A DNA stretch of 7,376 nt. Origin: an uncultured Clostridia bacterium. Lineage in GTDB: Bacteria; Bacillota; Clostridia; Christensenellales; Aristaeellaceae. The stretch is taken from the NCBI GenBank assembly GCA_947600345.1, contig CANQGC010000140.1, positions 1 to 7,376 of the forward strand. Direction: 5' to 3'. Each line of letters opens with the position of its first letter. The stretch's first letter is position 1. Shown piece by piece: positions 1 to 5,829 of this stretch. The notes under the pieces are model-generated. The model was not told where the DNA came from. It saw only the letters and a list, made by a program, of their open reading frames with translations, and did not search any database. Both the position numbers and the translations under genes were made by a program.

Positions 1-22
1 AAGAATTCCGGCGGCGCGGCGC

Positions 23-115
23 TTCAAATCTTCGATTTGAACCGTCGCGGTCTGCCCGAAGGGCAGACTTGGAAACCTTTCAGGTTTCCAACCTTCAAGG
101 ACCTGAGGTTCCTTG
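23..115. repeat. Array of four consecutive short hairpins with three-base loops
   Basis: Four inverted repeats follow one another with little or no spacing. H1 is 23-30/34-41 (8 bp, loop TTC at 31-33). H2 is 50-57/61-68 (8 bp, loop GAA at 58-60). H3 is 69-78/82-91 (10 bp, loop TTC at 79-81). H4 is 96-103/107-115 (8 bp with one bulged T at 109, loop TGA at 104-106). Stems H1-H3 are perfect and unrelated to one another in sequence, so this is a repeated structure rather than a repeated word. It lies 39 bases beyond the azlD stop, in the region where that transcript should end. It could be a compound transcript-stabilising or terminating structure, or a dispersed genomic repeat element. No T-run follows on either strand, so a classical intrinsic terminator is not supported. 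Its function is unknown; the structure is seen directly. Confidence 0.8.
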
Positions 116-154
116 GATTCTCCCTTCTGCTGCCGCGGGCTTTCGGTGCTTCGT

Positions 155-484
155 CTACGCGAACACGAATTGCACCAGCACCATGTAGAGCACCGTGCCG
201 ACGCCGATGGAGAGCAGCATTTGCTTCTTCCACAAATGCAGCCCCGCCACCGTGACGATCGCGATCAGCTCCGGCAGGCCGTGGCTGCCGGTCAGCACGC
301 TCGTGTTGCGCAGGCAGTACACCAGCAGCAATCCAAACACCGCCGCAGGCAGCGCGTGGCCCAGGTAGCGCACGAACTTGGGCGTCTCCCTGCCCGCCGG
401 AAATACCAGGAACGGCAGCCACCGCATCAGCTGCGTGCCCAGCACGCACATGCCGATGGTGATCAGTATCTGGGGAATCGTCAC
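155..484 (-). CDS. azlD: AzlD-type small subunit of branched-chain amino acid exporter
   Basis: A 109-residue, very hydrophobic protein with about four membrane-spanning stretches (roughly residues 4-23, 38-57, 66-84 and 91-108). Size and character fit AzlD/YgaH, the small partner of AzlC/YgaZ. In known systems the pair exports branched-chain amino acids such as valine and gives resistance to the leucine analogue 4-azaleucine. The start is GTG at 484. Its first bases overlap the azlC stop (GTGA), and an AGGGAGG ribosome binding site at 494-500 sits nine bases upstream inside azlC, so translation is probably coupled. The RWLPF segment near residue 21 and the LP segment near residue 45 resemble family members. 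The stop (TAG) at 155-157 is followed by the hairpin array. Family assignment is firm; the exact substrate is inferred from the family. Confidence 0.88.
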   Translation of the reverse strand: MTIPQILITIGMCVLGTQLMRWLPFLVFPAGRETPKFVRYLGHALPAAVFGLLLVYCLRNTSVLTGSHGLPELIAIVTVAGLHLWKKQMLLSIGVGTVLYMVLVQFVFA

Positions 485-1209
485 GCCGCCTCGCCTCCCT
501 TCGCCTCGATCGGCTTGCGCAGGATCGCCAGCGCCGCCAGGATCGCGATCATCGCCGGGATCAGGAAGTTCTCCGGCCCGAAGATCAGCAGGCTCAGCAG
601 CGACAGCCCCAGCCCCAGCAGCGCGCTGATGTGCTGCTTATCCTTCTGCCACTGGCCGATGAAGATCACCACGAACAGCGCCGTCATCGCGAAATCCAGG
701 CCCTGGGTGTTGAAGTGGATCAACATCCCCCCCAGCGCGCCCAGCGTGCAGCCGGTCACCCAGTAGAGCTGGTCCAGCAGCGTCACGAAGAACATGAACC
801 ACGCCTGGCTCACGCCGCCGGGGGCGTCCACCGAGCAGACGATGGAGAAGGTCTCGTCGCACAGGCCGAAGACCATGTAGGGCTTCTTCGTGCCCAGGTC
901 GCGGTAGCGGTCCAGCATCGTCAGGCCGTAGAACAGGTGGCGCGCCTGGATCATGATGGCCATGATCAGCGTGGCGATGGGGTTGAACGGGCTCTGCAAA
1001 AAGCCCACCAGCGCGAACTCCAGCGAGCCGCCGAATACGGTGACGCTGGTCAGCATCGGCACCCAGAAGGGGGAGCCGGAGGCCACCATCGTCACGCCGT
1101 AGGTCATGCCCAGGAAGAGGAAGCCCGCCATGATGGGGATGGTGTAGGGGAAGGCGGCGCGCAGCGCGGCCAGCTTCGCCGCGCCGCCGCCCTTGCGCGC
1201 GGCGCTCAT
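481..1209 (-). CDS. azlC: AzlC-type large subunit of branched-chain amino acid exporter
   Basis: A 242-residue polytopic membrane protein of the AzlC/YgaZ family, the large subunit of a branched-chain amino acid efflux permease. Family hallmarks are the early segment FPYTIPIMAGFLFLGMTYG (20-38), the FGGSLEF stretch (59-65) and the characteristic RHLFYGL motif (90-96) followed by a charged loop. The length is normal for the family. I prefer ATG at 1209. A TTG at 1215 in the same frame would add two residues but would leave only four bases after the weak GAG-type ribosome binding site at 1220-1222, against ten for the ATG. The gene has its own promoter directly upstream and overlaps azlD by four bases. 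The two form a bicistronic unit divergent from the L,D-transpeptidase gene. No T-box or leader element is visible, and the leader is only about 27 bases. Confidence 0.9.
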   Translation of the reverse strand: MSAARKGGGAAKLAALRAAFPYTIPIMAGFLFLGMTYGVTMVASGSPFWVPMLTSVTVFGGSLEFALVGFLQSPFNPIATLIMAIMIQARHLFYGLTMLDRYRDLGTKKPYMVFGLCDETFSIVCSVDAPGGVSQAWFMFFVTLLDQLYWVTGCTLGALGGMLIHFNTQGLDFAMTALFVVIFIGQWQKDKQHISALLGLGLSLLSLLIFGPENFLIPAMIAILAALAILRKPIEAKGGEAA

Positions 1210-1242
1210 TCGCAATCATCTCGATTCGGGGAATTCTGGCGC

Positions 1243-1271
1243 ATTATAGCACGCCGCGAACCCGCACGCAA
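1243..1271 (-). promoter_or_regulatory. Promoter of azlCD
   Basis: On the minus strand a perfect TATAAT (1243-1248) lies 17 bases downstream of TTGCGT (1266-1271, three of six consensus positions). Transcription would start near 1236, about 27 bases before the azlC ATG. It stands in an AT-rich pocket of otherwise GC-rich DNA. The -10 is convincing and the -35 is moderate. Confidence 0.7.
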
Positions 1272-1344
1272 GCGCGGCGGCATTAAGAAAGCGCGCATCC
1301 GCCGCCCAAAGCGCCAAAGTTTTCCCTTTATTCACAGATTCGGC

Positions 1345-1373
1345 TTGCCCCGGACGCCGGATTGTGCTATAAT
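1345..1373 (+). promoter_or_regulatory. Promoter of the L,D-transpeptidase gene (extended -10)
   Basis: TTGCCC (1345-1350), a 17-base spacer, then TATAAT (1368-1373) preceded by TGC, which makes an extended -10. The predicted transcript starts near 1380, giving a leader of about 30 bases with an AGAGG ribosome binding site at 1397-1401. It diverges from the azlCD promoter, with 73 bases between the two -35 elements. That gap contains no clear operator. Confidence 0.75.
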
Positions 1374-1410
1374 TTCTATATATAGAGTTTTAAGATAGAG
1401 GTAGAATGGT

Positions 1411-3420
1411 ATGCGATTGAAAAAGCTGTTCAGCGCCGTGTTGATGCTGGTGGTGGTCTGGTGCGGCATGGGCCTTACCCCCGCCTACGCGGCTTACAAC
1501 ATGCCCTACTATGTCGACGTGGATCTGACGAATCAGATGATCACCGTGTACCACACCAAGGACGGAAGCATCGCCCGGCAGATGCTCTGCTCCAGCGGAC
1601 TGTACGGGCGCACGCCCACGGGCACCTGGTACATGCCCACCAAGGAGCGCGACGACGAGCGCACCGAGTGGTACTACATGCCCAACCAGTACACCTGGGT
1701 CAAGTACGCGACCAAGATCTACTACGCTTACTTCTTCCATTCCTTCCTCTTCAACAAGAAGGACGACAGCACGATCAACCAGCAGTCGGTGGACGACTTC
1801 GGCGTGCCCGCTTCCCACGGCTGCATCCGCCTGCGCGTGGAGGATGCGAAGTACATCGCGGAGAACTGCCTGGCGGGCACCCGCGTGCGCATCTTCAACA
1901 GCGGCCAGAAGAACGAGGAGCTGCGCTCCCTGCTCTACATATCCTCCTTCCGCGAGGATGACGGCATCACCTATCAGGAGTTCCTGGGCATCTCCAAGGA
2001 TGCGCTGAGCAGCGGCGCGTCCGGCCCCGATGTCGAGGAGCTGCAGATGCGCCTGCACGATTTGGGCTACTACGGGGAAGCGGTGGACGGCCGCTACGCG
2101 ACCGACACCATCGCCGCGGTCAAGAACCTGCAGCAGGATCTGGGCATCGCCCAGACCGGCATCACCACGACGGAGCTCAAGGAGGTCATCTTCTCCGACG
2201 AGGCGCCCATCTCCACCGGCAACATCACGCTCAAGGAGGGCGTCAGCGGCCCGGTGGTCAAGAAGCTGCAGGAGGCGCTCAAGCAGCTGGGCTTCTACGC
2301 GGGCGAGCTGGACAGCGTGTACGACGCGGACGTGGTCGCGGCGGTCAAGGAGCTCCAGCGCGTGTGCGGCTACGACCAGGACGGCGTCGCCACCCCGGAG
2401 ATTCAGCATCTGACGTACTATGAGCTCGGCCGCATGGAGGAGGCGCTGGGCGAGGACTTCACCGCCGAGCAGGTGACCGAGGAGATCAACTACGCCAAGA
2501 TGATCTTCAAGAAGTCGAAGATCGTGGTGCGCTCGAAGCCCAACACCGAAAGCTCCGCCGTGACGAAGCTCTCCTACGGCGACAGCGTGCTGGTGCTGGC
2601 CACCCAGAACGACTGGGCGCAGGTCATCGTCAAGAACCGGAAGGGCTACATGCGCACCAAGTACCTGGAGATCTCGCCCAGGGAGAACTACCTCTACCAG
2701 TACAGCGGCAACGGGCAGACCATCACGCTGGGCACCACGCTGGAGCAGATGATGTCCGGCACCGCCTCCAGCGAGAAGGCGGAGTTCAAGAAGAACTATG
2801 CCGCCTCCAAGGCGCTGGCCTATCTGGACGATCCGGTGGAGTACGCGACGGTCAACACCGGCGACGACGCCAAGAAGCTCAACATGCGCTCCGAGGCGAG
2901 CGCCGAGGCCGACGTGCTGGCGATGATTCCCAACGGCACCAAGCTGCGCGTGCTGGCCAAGACCGAGGAGTGGACCCGCGTGGGCTACGACGATCAGATC
3001 GGCTTCCTGATGAACCAGTACCTGAACTTCTCCGAGGGAACGGCCAGCGAGGTCGAGGACAGCAGCGGCGCCCTCAACCAGGAGGAGGAGGAGGAGAAGA
3101 TCTACCGCGCGGTCGTTCAGCCCAACAAGAAGGGCGGCACCGTGTACATCTTCGAGAAGGCCAACTCGGATTCCAAGGTCATCGGCTCGCTGGGTGGCGG
3201 CCGCGAGGTCTGGGTGGATAAGTTCGACGAGGCCGCGGGCTGGGCGCACATCAAGTTCGGCGACAAGATCGGCTACATGCAGGTCAAGAACCTGGCCTTC
3301 CGCCTGGATACCGACTACACCATCGACGAGGCGAGCGGCGAGCTGGTCAAGCACAGCAACGTCAGCGGCGACGATACCGGCGATGCCGGCGATGCCGGCA
3401 GTACCGGAGAGGCGGCATAG
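1411..3420 (+). CDS. Secreted L,D-transpeptidase (YkuD) with two peptidoglycan-binding and three SH3-like domains
   Basis: A 669-residue exported cell-wall enzyme predicted to form 3-3 (L,D) peptide cross-links in peptidoglycan or attach proteins to it. A signal peptide (positively charged RLKK, hydrophobic core, AYA-A cleavage near 27/28) leads straight into a YkuD catalytic domain (about 31-162). This carries His110 and the SHGCIRL signature (135-141) with nucleophile Cys138. Two PG_binding_1 repeats follow (about 198-261 and 273-335, each with an SGPxVxxLQ helix and LGxY/LGFY turn). Then come three bacterial SH3-like domains (about 370-421, 478-540 and 565-633), an all-glutamate linker (558-562), and a low-complexity Asp/Gly/Ala tail. 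In many YkuD proteins the binding domains precede the catalytic one, whereas here they follow it. The gene stands alone, with its own promoter and terminator. Beta-lactam insensitivity is a family property and is not shown here. Confidence 0.93.
   Translation: MRLKKLFSAVLMLVVVWCGMGLTPAYAAYNMPYYVDVDLTNQMITVYHTKDGSIARQMLCSSGLYGRTPTGTWYMPTKERDDERTEWYYMPNQYTWVKYATKIYYAYFFHSFLFNKKDDSTINQQSVDDFGVPASHGCIRLRVEDAKYIAENCLAGTRVRIFNSGQKNEELRSLLYISSFREDDGITYQEFLGISKDALSSGASGPDVEELQMRLHDLGYYGEAVDGRYATDTIAAVKNLQQDLGIAQTGITTTELKEVIFSDEAPISTGNITLKEGVSGPVVKKLQEALKQLGFYAGELDSVYDADVVAAVKELQRVCGYDQDGVATPEIQHLTYYELGRMEEALGEDFTAEQVTEEINYAKMIFKKSKIVVRSKPNTESSAVTKLSYGDSVLVLATQNDWAQVIVKNRKGYMRTKYLEISPRENYLYQYSGNGQTITLGTTLEQMMSGTASSEKAEFKKNYAASKALAYLDDPVEYATVNTGDDAKKLNMRSEASAEADVLAMIPNGTKLRVLAKTEEWTRVGYDDQIGFLMNQYLNFSEGTASEVEDSSGALNQEEEEEKIYRAVVQPNKKGGTVYIFEKANSDSKVIGSLGGGREVWVDKFDEAAGWAHIKFGDKIGYMQVKNLAFRLDTDYTIDEASGELVKHSNVSGDDTGDAGDAGSTGEAA
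3373..3408 (+). repeat. Short in-gene tandem 9-base repeat (Asp/Ser-Ala/Thr-Gly tail)
   Basis: Four adjoining 9-base units at 3373, 3382, 3391 and 3400. The middle two are identical (GATGCCGGC) and the outer two are variants, together encoding DTG-DAG-DAG-STG at the C-terminus of the L,D-transpeptidase. Such units can change copy number by slippage without breaking the frame. It is a flexible, probably surface-exposed tail of no known function. Confidence 0.6.
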
Positions 3421-3434
3421 CCGCCGCGAGAAGC

Positions 3435-3474
3435 AGAGCCCCCGCACGGTGCAAGCACCGGCGGGGGCTCTTTG
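3435..3474 (+). terminator. Strong GC hairpin between convergent genes, probable bidirectional terminator
   Basis: A perfect 11-bp outer stem (3435-3445 with 3461-3471) continues, after one bulged A at 3446, into a 5-bp inner stem (3447-3451 with 3456-3460) capped by a four-base CAAG loop. It begins 15 bases after the L,D-transpeptidase stop and ends 41 bases from the stop of the oncoming operon. The T-run is short (TTT at 3471-3473) on the plus strand and poor on the minus strand. Intrinsic termination is therefore better supported for the plus-strand transcript. Its position between convergent units suggests that it also insulates the operon. Confidence 0.78.
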
Positions 3475-3511
3475 CGCCCGAGGGCGGGTTCGGCGGCTCG
3501 GAGCGCCGGGA

Positions 3512-3751
3512 TCAATCCAGGTACTCGTCGATCTCGCTCCTGCCCGGGCGGACCGGGATCTCCGGCTCGCCGAAGATTTCGTTCAGGAAGGCGGGGTCGC
3601 TGGCCAGGGCTTTGAGCTTGTCGCGGCTGACCACGCTGTCCGTGCCCAGGCAGGCCTTGCAGCGGTAGCCGCACTCCGGGCAGACGCAGCCCAGTTCCAA
3701 TCCCTCGGACTGATTCATGTACGTGCCGCACTCGTGGCAGCTGCAGCGCAT
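3512..3751 (-). CDS. Small cysteine-rich protein with paired zinc knuckles, function unknown
   Basis: A 79-residue protein with eight cysteines in its first 34 residues. These form two similar CxCxxCG knuckles (Cys3-Cys5-Cys8 and Cys22-Cys24-Cys27), followed by a CxxC pair (Cys31, Cys34). The pattern predicts one or two zinc sites, or less likely an Fe-S site. The C-terminal half is cysteine-free and acidic, ending EIDEYLD. I do not recognise the family. The start is well supported: GGAGGG lies seven bases before the ATG. The gene is last in the operon, 12 bases after the L-serine dehydratase stop, with its ribosome binding site in that gap, and the shared terminator follows. A rubredoxin-like or metal-handling role is possible, as is a regulator of the neighbouring Fe-S enzyme. 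Nothing in the sequence decides between these. Confidence 0.8.
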   Translation of the reverse strand: MRCSCHECGTYMNQSEGLELGCVCPECGYRCKACLGTDSVVSRDKLKALASDPAFLNEIFGEPEIPVRPGRSEIDEYLD

Positions 3752-3763
3752 GGGGTATCCCTC

Positions 3764-4966
3764 CTATTTGTAGAGCTTCGCCAGGCCGCCCTCGGCGGTC
3801 TCGCGGTAGATGCGGTTCAGGTCGCGGCCCGTCTCGTACATGGTCTCCACCACCAGGTCGAAGCTGATCTTGCGGCTGGCGGTCAGGAAGGTGGAGATGC
3901 GCACGGCGTTGATGGCACGCATCGCGGCCACGGCGTTGCGCTCGATGCAGGGAATCTGCACCAGCCCGGCGATGGGGTCGCAGGTCAGGCCCAGGTGGTG
4001 CTCCAGCGCCACCTCGGCGGCGTACTCGATCTGGTCGATCTCCATGCCGTCGAGCTCCGCCAGCGCCGCCGCGGCCATCGAGCAGGCCGTGCCGATCTCC
4101 GCCTGGCAGCCGCACTCCGCGCCGCTGATGGATGCGTTGCGCTTCACCAGGTTGCCCATCAGCCCGGCCACGGCCAGCGCGCGCAGCACGTCCTGCTCGG
4201 ACTTGCCCTCCCGCTCCTGCATGTAGCGCAGCACCGCGGGCAGCACGCCGCAGGAGCCGCAGGTGGGCGCGGTGACCACCGTGCCGCTGTCGGCGTTCTG
4301 CTCGCTGACGGCGTAGGCGTAGGCGCAGACGACGCGGTCCTCCCGGGTCTCGGGGCGCTCGCCGGGCACGTCCTGCGCGTAGAGCAGCTTCGCCTTGCGC
4401 TCGACCCTGAGCCCGCCGGGCAGGATTCCGCTGCGGGACAGGCCCTCCTCGATGGTCTCGCGCATCTGGCGCCACACCCGCCCAAGAAAGTCCCAGATCT
4501 CCGGGCCCTCGCATTCGGCCACGTAGTCGCTCAGGCGGATGCCCTTCGACTTGCAGTGCGCCGCGATGTCGGCGAAGTGGGCGTGGGGATAGACCTTGCG
4601 CGCCTCGGGGGCGGGCTCCCGGCCGATGACGCGGATGTCGCCGCCGCCCACGGACAGCGCGCGCATGCTCCCGAGGACGGCGCCATCTTCGCCGTAGGCG
4701 GTCAGGTCCAAGGTGTTGGGGTGGGGGAGATTCTCGCGCTCCAGATCGGCGCGAACCGCGCAGGGCAGCGGCGTGAAGCTCTCCCGGATCACCCGGTCGG
4801 TGCCGTGGCCCGCGCCGGTGCGGGCGAGGGAGCCGTAGAGCGCGGCCTCGAAGCGCGCGGCGCCGGGGTGTTCGGATTTGAACAGCAGGCAGGCGCGCTC
4901 GGGCCCCATGGTGTGGGAGCTGGACGGCCCCCGCCCAATCTTGAAGATGTCGCGTATGGAGTTCAA
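3764..4966 (-). CDS. sdaA: L-serine dehydratase (L-serine ammonia-lyase), single-chain iron-sulfur type
   Basis: A 400-residue cytoplasmic [4Fe-4S] enzyme that deaminates L-serine to pyruvate and ammonia. The N-terminal domain opens with the family signature GPSSSHTMGP (13-22, His18). The catalytic domain carries the cluster ligands. Cys287 (in GCQAE), Cys329 (TCDPIAG) and Cys340 (IPCIERNA) keep the 42- and 11-residue spacings that I recall for the structurally known Legionella enzyme. The C-terminus holds the conserved ETGRDL...YRETAEGGLA. The protein is somewhat shorter than E. coli SdaA (about 454) and ends GGLAKLYK. It therefore lacks the C-terminal cysteine that acts as a fourth ligand tail in the Legionella enzyme. 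Additional cysteines are at 236, 239, 285 and 295. The start is TTG, with AAGGAG (4975-4980) eight bases upstream. It overlaps the Nudix stop by four bases (TTGA). Confidence 0.93.
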   Translation of the reverse strand: MNSIRDIFKIGRGPSSSHTMGPERACLLFKSEHPGAARFEAALYGSLARTGAGHGTDRVIRESFTPLPCAVRADLERENLPHPNTLDLTAYGEDGAVLGSMRALSVGGGDIRVIGREPAPEARKVYPHAHFADIAAHCKSKGIRLSDYVAECEGPEIWDFLGRVWRQMRETIEEGLSRSGILPGGLRVERKAKLLYAQDVPGERPETREDRVVCAYAYAVSEQNADSGTVVTAPTCGSCGVLPAVLRYMQEREGKSEQDVLRALAVAGLMGNLVKRNASISGAECGCQAEIGTACSMAAAALAELDGMEIDQIEYAAEVALEHHLGLTCDPIAGLVQIPCIERNAVAAMRAINAVRISTFLTASRKISFDLVVETMYETGRDLNRIYRETAEGGLAKLYK

Positions 4967-4980
4967 ATCGCAAGCTCCTT
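4963..4980 (-). promoter_or_regulatory. Ribosome binding site and stop/start overlap coupling Nudix and sdaA translation
   Basis: AAGGAG (4975-4980) lies eight bases before the TTG start of the serine dehydratase. The TTG shares bases with the TGA stop of the upstream Nudix gene in the sequence TTGA (4966-4963). This decides the non-ATG start and predicts translational coupling: ribosomes finishing the Nudix gene can reinitiate on sdaA. Confidence 0.75.
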
Positions 4981-5433
4981 TCCGTCGAGGATCGCGCGCA
5001 GCAGCGCGTCGCCGTGGTACTCCAGCCGCAGGCGGAAGTGGGGCGCGCCCTGGGCCAGCAGCCGCAGGAACACCCGGTCACCCTCCCACAGTGAAAGCTC
5101 CGGCACCCGAGGAATGTCGATCCACTCCAATATGCCCTCGTCGCAGTCGCGCAATTCGCCGGTGAAGCCGTCGGCGGTGTAGAGGAACATCCGCTCGTCG
5201 TCGCACAGATCGTTGATGAAGTCGATCACGCCCCGGGCCCGGTAGCGCGTGAGCGTCAGGCCCGTCTCCTCCATCACCTCGCGCAGCAGGCACTGCTCCA
5301 CCGTCTCGCCCGGCTCGATGCCGCCGCCCACGCCGATCCACTTGTCGTGGTTCGGGTCGCGCTCCTTGCGCACGCGGTGCAGCATCAGATACCTGCCGTT
5401 CCGCTCGATGTAGCAAAGTGTCGTCTCGCGCAT
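4963..5433 (-). CDS. Nudix hydrolase, MutT/8-oxo-dGTP diphosphatase-like
   Basis: A 156-residue Nudix hydrolase. The Nudix box is complete at 37-59 (Gx5Ex7REVMEETGL), with the metal-binding glutamates 52, 55 and 56 in place. The segment YLMLHRVRKERDPNHDKW followed by IGVGGGIEPGE resembles the Firmicute 8-oxo-dGTP diphosphatase/MutX group, which cleanses oxidised nucleotides. Nudix substrates cannot be read safely from sequence, so other nucleoside diphosphate derivatives remain possible. The ATG start has an AGGAGG ribosome binding site six bases upstream. It lies 18 bases after the DUF3783 gene and overlaps the serine dehydratase start by four bases. The length is normal for this group. Confidence 0.9.
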   Translation of the reverse strand: MRETTLCYIERNGRYLMLHRVRKERDPNHDKWIGVGGGIEPGETVEQCLLREVMEETGLTLTRYRARGVIDFINDLCDDERMFLYTADGFTGELRDCDEGILEWIDIPRVPELSLWEGDRVFLRLLAQGAPHFRLRLEYHGDALLRAILDGKELAI

Positions 5434-5451
5434 GCTCTTCCTCCTCCCGCT

Positions 5452-5826
5452 TCACTTCTTCCCGTGCATCGCCTCGTGTTCGCGCATCAGCTCGTCGCGC
5501 AGCTTTACGCTGTCCCAGTCGGCGTTGGTGGTCGTCAGCACCGCCTTGAGGGCGATGCCCTGAATCCGGTTCCGGCGCAGGGCGTCCAGCAGGCCGTGGA
5601 ACTGCGGGGGATTGAAGTTCGCCATCACCAGCATCTCGTCGGAGAAGCCCTCGCCCTCGTAGGCGTCCGCCGTGCGCGGGCGAAGGCCCGCCAGCGCCGC
5701 CAGCGGCTGGGAATAGTCCGCCTTCGCGACGCTGCGCAGGTAGATCTTCCGCTCCGCGCAGATGAAGCTCAGCTTCAGCCGCTTCTGGCCGTCCAGGTTG
5801 TAGGCCAACAGCAGGGGCGCGGCCAC
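5452..5826 (-). CDS. DUF3783-domain protein, function unknown
   Basis: A 124-residue soluble protein. The second half (about 58-120) matches my memory of DUF3783: a short strand and loop around GFSDEMLVMANF (60-71), then a helix, then the signature LKAVLTTTNADW (93-104) and an ELMREH helix (112-117). No catalytic motif is evident. The first half (LLLAYNLDGQKRLKLSFIC) reads like an alpha/beta fold start and is not recognised. The start is GTG at 5826, supported by GAGGG (5834-5838) seven bases upstream. The gap to the DUF4432 stop is only three bases, so the two are almost certainly co-translated or coupled. Members of this domain family are, as far as I know, uncharacterised. Operon context with a mutarotase-like protein and an amino-acid lyase does not fix its role. 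Confidence 0.82.
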   Translation of the reverse strand: MAAPLLLAYNLDGQKRLKLSFICAERKIYLRSVAKADYSQPLAALAGLRPRTADAYEGEGFSDEMLVMANFNPPQFHGLLDALRRNRIQGIALKAVLTTTNADWDSVKLRDELMREHEAMHGKK

Positions 5827-5829
5827 GGC

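Noticed and set aside
37..255. A 72-codon plus-strand frame through the hairpin array, read as a small protein
   Set aside because: Both strands stay open here because of the inverted repeats. There is no good ribosome binding site, and the frame continues antisense into azlD.
1274..1305. Inverted repeat GCGGCGG/CCGCCGC between the azlC and transpeptidase promoters, as a possible operator
   Set aside because: The arms are short, low-complexity GC triplets with an 18-base gap, expected by chance at this base composition.
1216..1410. Possible riboswitch or T-box leader for azlCD or the transpeptidase
   Set aside because: Both predicted leaders are only about 30 bases, with no room for an aptamer or antiterminator fold.
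1390..3447. A 685-codon open frame on the minus strand opposite the L,D-transpeptidase
   Set aside because: It mirrors the codon positions of a clearly real gene. Its translation is rich in Leu, Val, Ala, Gly and His with no domain, and it has no ribosome binding site of note. It is a typical antisense shadow in GC-rich DNA.
3194..5182. A 662-codon plus-strand open frame spanning the end of the transpeptidase, the terminator, the zinc-knuckle gene and the serine dehydratase
   Set aside because: It crosses a terminator hairpin and several genes with strong motifs on the other strand, and its composition is shadow-like with no recognisable domain.
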